NCBI GenBank assembly: GCA_027257055.1
Contig: JAPVLO010002557.1
Coordinates: forward strand, 155,316 to 219,315
Direction: 5' to 3'
DNA from: Cephalopachus bancanus
Lineage: Eukaryota > Chordata > Mammalia > Primates > Tarsiidae
Length of the DNA: 64,000 nucleotides
The position numbers were made by a program, and so were the translations under genes. The notes beneath the pieces are model-generated. The model did no database searches. It was not told where the DNA came from and saw only the letters and a list, made by a program, of their open reading frames with translations. Below, piece by piece: positions 9,563 through 19,589 of this stretch. Within the stretch, counting starts at the first letter, position 1, and the number at the start of each line of letters is the position of its first letter.

Positions 9563-10413
9563 TGTTGGGAGCCGGCCACGGAGGCCCACTGAGTGTTAGG
9601 GATCAGGAAGGGCCATTGACCCTGACACCACTAGGATGCGTTTGGAAGCTATTGACCCCATTTCCTCCCCCTTTCTACTCAGCACTAACCAGATTAAGCT
9701 CCTGTGAGCTCAAAACATAAAAACTCTGAGACCGGGATGAGCACAAGCTAGCTTTAGAAGCTCATTTCTCCCATTCTTCCACAAACTGCAGTTTTGGCTT
9801 TCACATAACTTATAATTCAAGCTCGTGTCACATCTAAGAGCCTTAGTATTGGTCACAGGCTTCTGGGTCATGATCTTAGGATTTATTGAAGGTGTAAATT
9901 GTAGAATATAGTTTTAGAAGACAGCCATTTTGTTGAAAGAATGCGGCTGGGTTACTTGCAGGTAGCCCACTGTGAACTTTGGACTGGGCCACATTCCAAA
10001 CATTCTGGGATGGGTCACTTTTGTTTGTAAAGTAAATACTTAAGCTTCTATAGAATTGTTTAACTTGGCATAAATCAATCAGTTTGGATGAAAAAGGTTT
10101 ATAGAATATGTCAGTCACAGATTAGGTTATCCTTTATTATGGGATTTTAAGATTATCATATGAAAAGGGTTTAAAGTCAATCATTGATTAAGTTTTCATG
10201 GATTAAGGTTTCTGGTGGGTGGGGGATGCCCCTCCCACATCTGACTTTGTGTATAAAAGACCTGCTGTAATTCCCAATAACACACATCGCTTCTGCACTA
10301 GACAGGAGTCTAGTCTCTTTCTTTCTCTGTCTCTTTCTCTCTTCTTTCCCCAATTGCCAATGCTGTCTCCACCTTTGGGGTACCCTGAACCTGGCTGGAG
10401 CTGGTCTCCAGCA
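9563..10413 (+). repeat. ERV-A 3' LTR (~851 bp)
   Basis: Starts TGTTGGGAGCCGGCC right after the polypurine tract; its first 111 bp match the 5' stub at 4244. A TATA box (TATAAAA) lies at 10252-10258, followed by a CT-rich stretch in the R/U5 zone (10316-10350). The proposed end is CCAGCA at about 10413, after which the minisatellite resumes. The exact end is uncertain: an alternative end before GTCTCC (10404-10409) would give a perfect 6-bp target duplication but would lack the usual CA terminus. Confidence 0.8.
10252..10258 (+). promoter_or_regulatory. TATA box of ERV-A 3' LTR
   Basis: TATAAAA in the LTR, ~690 bp from its start and ~155 bp from its end, is well placed for a U3/R boundary ~25-30 bp downstream. 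It would drive transcription away from the provirus into the minisatellite, antisense to the NUT-like locus. Confidence 0.6.
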
Positions 10414-11097
10414 CCCTCCCTCCTCCAGTGTTCTGGTGTCTGTTTCTCCCCTGCATTCCTCGTGTCCCTCCTGCCCTGAAGTTCCCAGTTTCCCTCCTGC
10501 CCTGGTTTTCCTCCTTGCCCTGATGTTCCCAGTGTCACTCCCTATCCGTGTTCTTCCCAGTGTCCATACCTACCATGGTGTTCCTGGTGTCCTTTCCTAC
10601 CTGGGGTTCCTAGTGTCCATACCTCTGCTGGTGTATTCAATGTCCCTCTCTCTGCTGGTATTCCCAGTGTCCCTTTCTCCACTGCTGTTCGTGGTGTCCC
10701 TCCTTACCCTGGTGTTCCCGGTTTCCCTCTCTACCCTGGTGTTCCCAACTGTCCCTCCCTGCCCTGGTGTTTTGGAGTCCCTCCTTGTCTTGGTGTTCCC
10801 AATGTCCCTCCATGCCCTGGTGTCCTCCCTGCTCTGAAAATCCTGGTGTTTCTCTCTCTCAGGTATTCCCTGTTGTCCCATGCCACTGTGATTTTCTCCA
10901 CATCCCTCCCTGCCCTTTGTTCCTGTGTTCCTAGTATCACCCCTCTGCTTGTGTTCCTGGTGTCTCTCCCCCCTGGATTTCTTGGTGTCCCTCTCTCCCC
11001 TGGTATTCCATATGTTCCTCCCTCCCCAAGTGCATCAGGTGTTCCTCCCTCTTCTAGGGTACCTGGGTGGGGTTCAGTCCTTCCTCCTTCTGGAGCT
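10414..11097. repeat. Minisatellite, right part (same array as 3437-4243)
   Basis: Units with TGGTGTCCCTCC and CCCTGGTGTTCCC cores continue from the end of the 3' LTR to about 11097. They are the same family as the array left of ERV-A. Val/Pro-rich frames on plus and Gly/Arg/Thr-rich frames on minus are by-products of the repeat. Confidence 0.85.
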
Positions 11098-11316
11098 ACT
11101 AAGTAAGCGCCAAGGGATCCCTCTGTGGTTCTGGAGAAAGGAGTGCTTCCAGGAGTTGTGGATGAATGACAGCTTCCACCTGTGATCACAAGGATAGGCT
11201 GGGGGCATCCTGAGCATGGAAAATCCTGGACCCAAGGGGACCTCAGGAAAGGCAGAAAGAAATGACTAACCTTCCTGGTCCACACCCATGATGTTTTATA
11301 TCCTGGCCACGCATAG

Positions 11317-11317
<1 letters not shown>

Positions 11318-11364
<47 letters not shown>

Positions 11365-11605
11365 TACCATGGTAGCACAAACATACACCCTGACATGGAG
11401 AGACACATAGAGTCACTGAGACACACAAACAGAACGATGCACAGACAATGAAAAACACAGATATATGGAACACACACACTCACACTCACCTAGACACACA
11501 TAGTAATAAACCAAACACTGACACACAGAGAGACATAAACTCACACACTCAAACACACAGTCATATAGAGACAGACAGACAGACACACACACACACACAC
11601 AGACA
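11318..11605. repeat. (CA)n microsatellites and CA-rich tract
   Basis: A pure (CA)n run at about 11318-11360 is followed by degenerate CACACA/GACAGA-rich sequence to 11605, with a second run at 11583-11601. It lies in the intron just 3' (transcript sense) of the 11.7 kb NUT exon and lets that exon's frame read through as a Val/Cys-rich artefact. Confidence 0.9.
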
Positions 11606-11691
11606 GTGCTCAGTAGCTGAAGAACTGAGCTGAATTTCAATGGCTTGAGTCTCCCGAAGCCCACAGATCCTGGTGTTCCAGGCCAGCCCAC

Positions 11692-11961
11692 CTTGGTGAA
11701 GAAGTCTTGGGAGTAAAATTTGTCAAGGTAACTCAAAAGACCCAGGTTTGGGAACATCTCATCCAGTTCCTCCGGCTGTGGGGTCATGTTCTTTTGCCGC
11801 TGTCCCTCAAAACAAGGCCCCAGCAGCCCATTGACAACCACGTACTCCTTCATGGCTTCAGGTGGGATCTCCTTGCGTGCCTTGATCTCCAGTGGCTTGG
11901 TGGCTGGGTGGTTCCAGGTAGGCAGGCAGTGCCTTGGGGCCGGCTTTGCTGGGAAGGTCAA
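11692..11961 (-). pseudogene. NUTM2: NUT-like exon with IPPEAMKEY and GLLSYLDK
   Basis: On the minus strand an acceptor (CTCAG at 11962-11966) opens an exon encoding KEIPPEAMKEY and, further on, GLLSYLDKFYSQDFFTK, the counterpart of the family's SYIDKLCSQ..FVTK block. The donor AAG|GTGGGC at 11690-11692 matches the family's exon border. The reading frame is open throughout. The stretch between the two motifs lacks the long Glu-rich run seen in many relatives. This exon looks best preserved of the locus. Confidence 0.75.
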
Positions 11962-12396
11962 CTGAGGCCAAGAAGAAGAACAGGTGTGTCAGGGCCTGCA
12001 CCTCCCACCTGCAACACTCTGGGGAGGGAAGTGCTCATTGACATGTAATGGGTCCAGCCTGGGTTGGGAGACCTGATCCCAGTACCGTGAGAGGTGACAC
12101 TGCAAAAGGTGGCATAGCCATGAGAGCATCATGTGGGAGTATGCTAGGAGTCATGCATATCCCAGGCCTCACCCCTCGAAGGCCTCTTTCCTGAGCAGAC
12201 TGAATGGTCTATTTTGGAATGAAAAGTGGATACAGCTATGTAAATTGACCAGGTCAATCCCAGGGCATGGCCACAGGCAGTTGAGTTCCCAGGCTCAGGG
12301 CAGGCTGTTCTGTTTGAAGGAAAAGTATGGAAAGGGGACAGTAGCCTCCCCGGGCCCCTTTGGTTGTTGCTCCTGTCAGGGCGTGGGAAGCAGAAC

Positions 12397-12533
12397 CTGG
12401 TTGGGCACCCTCAGGGGCTGAGGGCTTTGGAGGTTCAGGCCTCAGTGGGACTGAAGGAGGCAGGCCCAGGTGCCCCATCATCGGATGCAACTTCTGAAAC
12501 TGCATCTCATCCTCAGCCTCAAATTCCATAAAC
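12397..12533 (-). pseudogene. NUTM2: NUT-like exon beginning FMEFEAEDEMQ
   Basis: The minus-strand acceptor CCCCTAG (12534-12540) is followed by FMEFEAEDEMQFQK, the counterpart of FMEFEAEEMQIQ in NUTM1. A Pro-rich segment with LGLPPSVPL follows, and the probable donor is CCAG|GTTCTG at about 12395. The frame is open. Confidence 0.7.
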
Positions 12534-13379
12534 CTAGGGGTGAGGGAGGCACAACCACAAGGTGAAAAGGTCTAGGTCTGACCCCAGCACCAGGAACCCC
12601 TCAATGACAAGATGGGGAAAGTGTGCCTCAGCTGTCCCATCCAGGCCTTGCTTCAGGACAGTCCCAAGAGGGGGCTGCTCTCATGGGCAGAGCTACAGTT
12701 CTGGAGCTCCTCACCCAGCACCTGTAGGGCCAACAGCAGATGACCCCTTCTGCAGATGCAGCTGGTTCAGGGTTATTACTCGAGAAAACATCAGAAAAGA
12801 TGTCCACAGCAGATGTCCCATGGCCGGGACTTGAGTGCTTAAGGATAACCTGGGACACAAGTGGTCCAGGAGACGTGAGGATGGGGACACAGAACCTAGG
12901 TTAAGGGGCTCGTTTCCTCTGAGGTCTGTTGTCCATCTGCTGTAAGAGGCGTGATGGCTGGGGAGCTCTGGCAGGAGGTTGGAGGCAGCACTCTAGTGTC
13001 AGAGGCACTGGTCTCTCAACCAACCACCCCCAGACCCTGCTGGGATGGCAAGTGACCAACTTCTGACCACTTTTCCTAAAGATGGTGAACCTGAGAAATG
13101 TGGTCGCACCTCTCCTTCTATCCCCAGAACTGAGTTGGCCCCCTCGGGGCTGTGTTGCTAGCTTTTCCTGCCATGGCCTGCAACATCAACAAGGGGATTG
13201 ACCCCAGATCTGGCATAGAGGTGCTTCTGTGACAGCAGGATAGAGACCCCAAAGACTCTAGGAAAAGAATCCAGCTTCCTGGGTGTTAAATGGCCAAGGG
13301 GTCCTGTGACATTCTGTATACTCCTCCCATCCTCTGAGGAGACATGTAGCATAGCAGGCCTTGCACCCAGGACCCGACT

Positions 13380-13511
13380 CTCTTTGTCACCATCTTGTAG
13401 AAGAACATTAAGTCATAGTTTCTTTTGCACTGCCACTCCTGCACGGCCCACCAAAGGCCCTCCTCCAGGGACATGGTGAGCTTCAGATGGGCCAGGGATC
13501 AGAATACTTGG
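13380..13511 (-). pseudogene. NUTM2: NUT-like exon with MSLEEGLW, nonsense codon and lost donor
   Basis: The acceptor TTACAG (13512-13517, minus) leads into the family block [16 protein letters not shown] and then [13 protein letters not shown]. In frame with it, TGA (13499-13501) stands where the family has Arg (the VLRSLA position), a likely CGA-to-TGA change. At the 3' end the phase expected from the next exon needs GT after AAGAG, but AG is present; the nearest GT is one base further and would shift the frame. Both defects argue for a pseudogene. Confidence 0.7.
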
Positions 13512-13734
13512 CTGTAAGCACAGAGGTCAATCACATTCAAAGGTCCACCTTTATGCGGAGCCCACCCCACCCAATACTTCTCCCAGAGCCTTCTCGTCTC
13601 TCCTGCCATCTGTTTATTTCCCACCGTATCCCAGTGTGGACTCCTGGGCCCTCAGGACACCCTTCCACGACCAAACATTAACACCTTGGGGACCATGTGG
13701 TCCTCCCACATTCCCTGTGAGTCCCCAATGTGAC

Positions 13735-14060
13735 TGTGTTGAATACTGTAGTCAGTGCTATGAGTGGAATATTTGTGCCCCCTCAAATTCCAGACTTGAT
13801 GCCCTAACAGCCCAAGTGATGGTCTTTGGAGGTGATGTTATGGGAGGTGGGCAGAACTAGAAGAGCCCGCGAGGGTGGGACTCTAATCCCCTCATTGGAA
13901 GTAGAAGAACCACAGACTTTTCTCTCAACCTCAAGAGGACACAGTCAGAGATGGCCACCTCCAGCTTGGAGGCTGGCCCTGACCAGAATGGAATCTGCTG
14001 TCACCCTGAACTAGGGATTCCAGTCTCTAGGACTCTAAGACATGAAAGCCACATCTGTAG
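13735..14060 (+). mobile_element. MaLR/MLT1-like LTR relic
   Basis: TGAGTGGAATATTTGTGCCCCCTCAAATTC near the start, then GTCTTTGGAGGTGATGTTATGGGAGGTG, GTGGGACTCTAATCCCCTC and a GAGGACACAGTC segment, follow the general order of mammalian MaLR LTRs. Strongly diverged. Lies in the intron between the 13.4 and 14.4 kb NUT exons. The subfamily cannot be set by eye. Confidence 0.5.
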
Positions 14061-14410
14061 TGTTTAGGACAGCCTGAGCTGAATGAGATCCTACTGGAAT
14101 GTTCTGGAGAAAGGGTTAACAGGACCACAGGTCTGAGCTTTTAACCAGCTTCCTGGCAACTCTGGAGAGAGGCAGCTACCTCAGAGTCCCTGTGGGGAGC
14201 AGGAGCAGGTGTACAGAACAACAGAGATCTGTGCGTGGGCAGAGGATGAGACCTAGGCAGCTCCACTTGGGGAGTCAGATGCCCAGCATATGGGTCTCTG
14301 CTCCCAGAGGGCTATGAGCTTCCTTCTGGGTTCCCTAGATCGCCTGAGCCCATCCATTACTGCTGCTCTCTATGTGGCCTCCAGGCTGAGCTCCAGCTTG
14401 GGATGCTCAC

Positions 14411-15125
14411 ATGAGGAAGCAGGAGAGTGCCTCATCGTCAGGACTCTGTGGAAGGTGCCTCTGGACCAGGCACTTGAAGCACTGCCAGCAGCAGAAGTTC
14501 CCATAGACATTCTTGGAGTTACAGGAGTCTTCCAATGGGCCCTTGACCTGAGAGGGGACTAGGCTGCTGTCCCCAGGAACTACGTGGAGCTGTGCATCCC
14601 TTGTTTCACAGAGACACAATGGGGGCCAGCAAGGCAGGTGGTGGTGCTGCTGGAGGAGAGCAGCCTGGGAACTGGTCTCTTTTACTGGCATGGGTTCCCC
14701 TCCTGCTCCCTCATGACTGGGGCAGGCATAAGGGTCTCCACAAGTGATGCTGGGGGATACACACTGCCCTGCAGAGGGCCTCTGGGCACACCAGCTGGGG
14801 GAAGGGGGCTGAGGCAAGGTGAAGGTCTGCAACTGAGGGGGTCCTTTCAGTCCCACTTCTGCCCTGACCTTGACAATGGCATTGAGAGCCCCAGCCCCGC
14901 TCAAGCTACTGCCACCCTCTGATGCCACTAGAGGTGGCTGGGAAAAGCAGACAGCATCAGAGGGCTGTCCAGAGGAAGTGCTGTAAGCCATGAGGGGTGT
15001 TGGGTTGTGTGCACTGGGAAGCCCGGGTGCTGGGCTGGGAGCAGGTGGGGCAAAGGGCAGAGCCGTGAAAGGAGACAGGGAGACACCAGGGATCAGGAAC
15101 ATGTTTGGTCCCAGCACTGGACCAG
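14411..15125 (-). pseudogene. NUTM2: NUT-like exon 2 (large proline-rich exon)
   Basis: On the minus strand, acceptor TCTCTGTAG (15126-15134) opens a 715-bp exon that is open from end to end. It begins with a segment matching the start of NUTM2 (GVSLSPFTALPF at about 15050-15085), passes through SGAGALNAIVKVRAEVG and a Pro/Gln-rich stretch, and ends with DSCNSKNVYGNF and RRHLPQSP-like RHLPQSPDDEALSCFL. The donor is CAT|GTGAGC at 14405-14411. The family has WQ..K.LARRHLPQSPD here, so the block is diagnostic. No convincing first coding exon was found upstream. The open frame runs on into upstream intron to about 15579, which is probably chance. Confidence 0.8.
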
Positions 15126-17413
15126 CTACAGAGACAAAGGAGAGGTTGAATGGAGTGGGAGACCAGGCAGCCATGAGAGATTTCTGGCTTCCCATCATCC
15201 CTGGGGAATCAGTGAAGAACTCATGGGTAAGGGCCATGTGGATGGGAAGAATGTAATGTGAAGATGTTGCTAAGTGAATTGGACACTCTGTTTCTCCAGT
15301 CGAGTTATTCCACTGGAGAACATGGTGCAGGTCACCAAGACTCCCTACTGTGTCTACAAGAAGAAACACCCAAGCCTTCCCTACCTCCTGAGGGCCTCCC
15401 AAGCGTGTCCCTGGCAGACACCCGCCAGCCTCATAGGTGTCTCCCAAGCCAGGGATCAGGGGTGTCTCTAGGCGGTCAAGCTCACCAGCAGGTGAGGGAC
15501 CCCCGCCCATGCAGTTCTTGGCAACCTGAAGCCTGTTGGATGGAGCCTGCAGGTTCAGAATTTTATGGCCCAGTTTCACCTCAGTCTCCCTTTTCCTGGG
15601 GCTTATAGAGTTCTCTCTCTTTCTTTCCTTACCTCACACACCAAACAAAAGCACTAGAAGGAAATCTTTCCCAAGCCAGTGTCTTGGAGGCAGGAGCCTC
15701 CAAGATCATCTAATGCTGCACCATAGCAAGCGTGCATGGGGTACTGGTCAGAATTGGGCTCTCCTGTCCCCAGGACACTGTGACCCCTACAGCCACTCAG
15801 GAAGCCTGTCACAGGAAGCAGGTCTGTGATGCAGGGGTGGACTTCCCTGAGAAACTGTCACTTCACAGCCAACAATAGCTGCATGCGACCAGGAAACATG
15901 TTGCGGCAGGGCTGTCAGGGGAGGTGTGCAGAGATTTTACAGCAGTTGCTCATGTCAGAATAGGGCATGGAAAAAGAGCCCATCTGTGGTCCTTCTTTCT
16001 TGAGCTCCTAATAAGGGAAAGACACAACCCAGGGAGAAGCACATATGAGTCAGGGTCAGGTCAGACCAAGTTGTGTGAAACCCACCCCTAATCACTAAGA
16101 ACTCTGGAAGTTTCTGGTCACAATACAGCAAGGTCCACATTAATCAGGACACGTGTCTTAACCTAATGCTAAAACTAGGAGATCATGTTGCAGATTGTGT
16201 GCTCCTCTCCTTCTACTGAAAAGAGAAGAGGCCTTCAGAACCTTCTATTGAAGACCAACCACATACCACATCTGTTCCCCACTCATGAGTAGAGAGGAAA
16301 CAGGAGCAAAGTCTTCATCTCCATAGGGAAGCCAAGAGTAGAGTGTATGCCTTGACCTCGTGGGCCTAAGGAAGTGGATCTGAAACCCTGAGAGTCCATG
16401 AAAGCTCTTAAAACTCACAACAATAAGGGACGCCAAGCCCTGTGTTGGTTGAATCCCTCCTCAGCTACCCTGACCCTGTTCCACAGATGCAACAGCTTCT
16501 AAGATTGAAAGAGAAGCCATCTCTGGGGGCGTGTAGTTGAGAGGCTCTGCCCCGTGCACTACAGCCTCGACCCTGAAGAGGACATGCCATCACCAATGAC
16601 ATCAGAGCTCACCAACCAAGCAGTTTTCTGGCTAAGACAATTTATTGCTATTCTTCCTAAGATTTTGGAAAATCCTGTCCAAATCTCTCATAACAGTATT
16701 TGAGGATGAGTTCGAGATGCCTGAAGACACGACATGGGGCTTATCCCCAGAACCTTCCTTGTGCCACCAGACAACATGATCCCACCACTCTCTACAACCA
16801 GGCATCTCCGTCCTCCTCTAAATAGCTGTCCTCCCTGACTACAGGTTGCCAGGGGCTTATGGTGTGAGATGTTCTTGAGGAAGTCCAGTACTCCCTTCTT
16901 CCTCAACTTCAGCCCAATTGGTTGTTCCCAGAGGCACTGTCGAATTCGATTTCCCAAGTATTTGAGGGGTAGGATGGAGTCTGACAATAGTCCCTAGATC
17001 CTAGAGGCTAACCTCTTTCTAATGCCATCCCCAAAGGCTGGGCACTCATCACAGCTGTCAGCCTCCACAATGACAAAAGTCAAGGACAGGTCCCAGAGAG
17101 AGTCCACACTTAGAAGATGCTCCTGAGTTCAAGCAAATCAGGAACAAATTTGAAATTAAACAGGAGAATGTGGGACTACAGGCATTCTGTAGTGGAGGAG
17201 TGGGGGACAGTTGGGCCTGGGTGGGGGTAGGAGACATTCCATGCAGGGCTCTGGCAGGTAGGCCTTCCATTTGCACATGGGCAGCCTGGTTGGCATGTTC
17301 CTCTTCAGGTGACTTTGAAATTGCTCTTCAGATTCACCGTATAAAGGGTTTACTTGATGGATCCTTTACTTCCAGTCTTCACCAATAAACCTATTTTTGT
17401 GCCCCTCAATACA
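15126..17413. other. Unique sequence upstream of NUT-like exon 2; no gene recognised
   Basis: No repeat of known class, RNA gene or conserved coding block was seen. Short frames on both strands have no recognisable similarity. A first exon and promoter of the NUT-like locus would be expected somewhere between here and the CpG island at 19.6-20.4 kb, but I cannot place them. Confidence 0.35.
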
Positions 17414-17720
17414 CCCTGCTCAGCCGGGCTTGGTGGCTCAGCCTGTAATCCCGCGCCTTTGGGAGGCTGAGGTGAGTGGATTGCCTGAGCCCGCAGGTTC
17501 GAGACCCATCTGGACAGCGACACTTCATCTCTACAATAAATCAAAAAATCAGTCGGGCGTTGTAGCACGTGCCTGTAATTCTGGCTACTTGGAAGGCTGA
17601 GGCAGAAGGATCGCCAGAGCCCAGCAGGTTGAGGCTGCAGTGGCCAGGAATGGCCACTGCACTCCAGTCTGGGTGACAGAGTGAGACTCCAACTCAAAAA
17701 ACAAACAAACAAAAAAACAT
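17414..17720 (+). mobile_element. Alu, lineage-specific subfamily (dimeric, plus strand)
   Basis: Starts CAGCCGGGCTTGGTGGCTCAGCC; two arms are separated by an A-rich linker (ATAAATCAAAAAATCAG) and the tail is AAAAAACAAACAAACAAAAAAAC. It shares GGCTCAGCCTGTAATCCCGCG, GGTGAGTGGATTGCCTGAGCC and a right arm with GCAGTGGCC..GGCCACTGCACT with the copies at 21.8 and 28.4 kb. These differ from common AluJ/S/Y. Confidence 0.9.
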
Positions 17721-19050
17721 GTTCCAGTAGCTCTGCTGACACAGTCATAGTGTCTGTCCTGGAAATGAAGCTGCTCCCTTTGTATCTGTAGGCTAGAGTC
17801 CTAGAATGAGACAGCATACCATTTCTTACAATTAAGCATACCCAAAGGAACAGACTGTCTAGAGTCACCAAATATAAATAAAGAACACCAAGTTGAATTT
17901 GCACTTCAAATAAATGATGAATTTTAGACAAGCAATGAATACCCTCCAAGTAGTTTTTGAAGTATGCGTTTGCTAAAAAAATCTGTTATTTACCTGTGCT
18001 ATTTATACTCCCCTGCAAACTTGCATTTTATCTGGTAACTCTGCCAAAAAAGTGTTAAATATTAACCTTAAATCATTTTCAATCTTTAAATTTATATAAG
18101 AGGGGTGGTGAGGCAAAATCTTGTAATTCGGACATTGTAGAAAGTCAGGCTTCTTTGCAGCTTTCCCTCCTTCCCAGATCAGTCAACCAACTCTTTCCCA
18201 AGATTATAACTCATTGATTTGACTTAGGATTTAAATGAATTTTTTTCTGGACCAGCAACATACAAACTGCACTGTGGAAAAAATTGATCTGCTCAATTCT
18301 GAAATCACTTTTGTATTTGATTAGAATTCTAGGCTCCAGGAGTTGATATAACAAAATTAGCCCAAAGATTAATTTGTAAAAACTGGTTTGGTAGGCAGTG
18401 GTTAACAGACCTCTGGACTAGCTCCCACTGCCCAGAAAAAAACATCTCTGGACAGGAATCACCTCCTTTAGAAGACAGGTGCTGTTGCACTGGGAAGGTT
18501 TAAGGATGGTGTGGTACCGTGCCTGTGTCCTCTAAAACTCTGTCTCTGCACTTGGAGGCTCATAGCAGGGGTTGATGTCAGGGCCCTTCAAAGTTATACT
18601 GTGTAGTGGGAAAAGATACTAATCCTGCAAATGAGCAGAACTCAGATATGATGAATAAAGTGTTTTCTGAGCAACTACAAGCCCAAGTCAATGAACTAAT
18701 TCTGTACTTTTTTTTTCACTGCCAACTGAAATTCTTCACTATGTTACAGAGTGGGAGGTGGAGGAAGGTGAATTTGTTCCCTTCCTGCCTGCTGGAATCC
18801 AATGATGGAAACTTCAGACAGACCAGAAAAACCGGGCATGCTAGTTTTTGAAAAGTATGAACAGCAGGCAAAGATGTGCAGTTCAAAGAGCATGAGGACC
18901 CGCCCTGATGGGGGGGGCACTGTGTTAGGAGAAACCTTTAGAAAGTTTTCCCCAAGGGCATAATGTAAGTGCATGGGTGAAGGTCTGGAACACTGACAAC
19001 ACTGAGTGGTCTTTCAAGGAGGGATGGTCGTGAAGGTTCAATGAAGGGGA
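17721..19050. other. Unique A/T-rich sequence; nothing recognised
   Basis: Moderately A/T-rich, with short uninformative frames. No clear repeat or coding similarity. Confidence 0.35.
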
Positions 19051-19059
19051 TCCGCCTCT

Positions 19060-19582
19060 GTTGTGACGGGAGTGGGAGGAAGAAGTCGTCAACACGCAGA
19101 GGGTCAGATTAGGAGTCATTTAATGAAGCCGGCGACTGAGAGGGGGCTCATGCCTCCAGAAACTCTCATCCCCGAATGAAGCAGAGAGAGGCTTCATAAA
19201 GGCAAAAACCGCTGAGTGGGCTACATGGCATGGGGTGCAAACATAAGGTACATTAGGCTACATAGCATGGGGCACAAACTTAAGGAACACTAAAATCATG
19301 AGGAAAGCAAAATGTTCAAACGTCTACAGATAAATGCAGAACTTATGGTTGGGGAGTTTCCAATGTGTCAGGGAAACAAGGGTGTAGGCCCCTAATTACG
19401 GGAGGGTTACAACTTATGATTATAGGAATGTTATGTAGGGGGTCATTTTTAGGTTAAAGCAGCTAAAATGGTGGACCTGTTACAAAAGAAAAGTACTTAT
19501 GTCAAACAGCTTATTACAAGCTACTATAGGTTTTACAGGTACTTCACCTGATTCCAAGCAGCCTCCGAGGCCCACTAGGCGT
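19060..19582 (-). repeat. Possible solo LTR
   Basis: Read on the minus strand the block has a GCCTTTATGAAGCC then GGCTTCATTAAATGACTCC arrangement typical of the R/U5 part of a retroviral LTR, and ends CCCGTCACAACA. No internal retroviral sequence adjoins it. Exact ends and a target duplication were not found, so this is tentative. Alternatively it is ordinary promoter-flanking sequence. Confidence 0.35.
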
Positions 19583-19589
19583 CATTTAC

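Larger units (their letters stand above)
4244..10413 (+). mobile_element. ERV-A: class II (betaretrovirus-like) provirus, gag-deleted, carrying host sequence
   Basis: Order on the plus strand: a 111-bp 5' LTR stub, dUTPase end plus protease, reverse transcriptase, RNase H, integrase, a degenerate env region interrupted by a SMYD3-derived segment, transmembrane env, a polypurine tract and an ~850-bp 3' LTR. The stub matches the first 111 bp of the 3' LTR with few differences, so the rest of the 5' LTR, primer site, gag and most of the dUTPase were removed by one deletion. Class II affinity rests on a dUTPase-protease-G-patch order, the pol motifs and a transmembrane region resembling the HERV-K/type D lineage. 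Every coding region has stops or frameshifts, so no functional virus is encoded. It sits in the intronic minisatellite of the NUT-like locus in antisense orientation. A 6-bp target duplication cannot be fixed: GTCTCC precedes the LTR and CCCTCC follows the proposed CA end. Confidence 0.9.
2281..15125 (-). pseudogene. NUTM2: NUT-family (NUTM2/NUTM1-like) locus, probably a pseudogene
   Basis: NUT-family proteins are testis-biased; NUTM1 binds the p300 acetyltransferase and is the fusion partner in NUT carcinoma. Five exon-like blocks on the minus strand match the family in the right order: a large proline-rich exon 2 (14411-15125), a LEEGLW exon (13380-13511), an EFEAED exon (12397-12533), an exon with IPPEAMKEY and GLLSYLDK (11692-11961) and the C-terminal exon with KRRCDSFVT (2281-3340). 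Exon 2 is closer to NUTM2 and the C-terminus closer to NUTM1, so the paralogue is unsettled. Damage includes an in-frame stop in the 13.4 kb exon, no GT donor at the expected phase there, two frame changes in the last exon, and no trace of the usual start of the last exon. An intronic minisatellite and a provirus separate the last two exons by 8 kb. Presence of the family is well supported; pseudogene status is inferred. Confidence 0.75.

Noticed and set aside
10731..11489. 252-codon minus-strand frame across minisatellite and (CA)n
   Set aside because: Composition follows the repeats (Val/Cys runs from (CA)n, Gly/Thr/Arg from the minisatellite).
17350..17949. 199-codon minus-strand frame
   Set aside because: Mostly antisense Alu (typical [17 protein letters not shown] peptide); a known Alu artefact.
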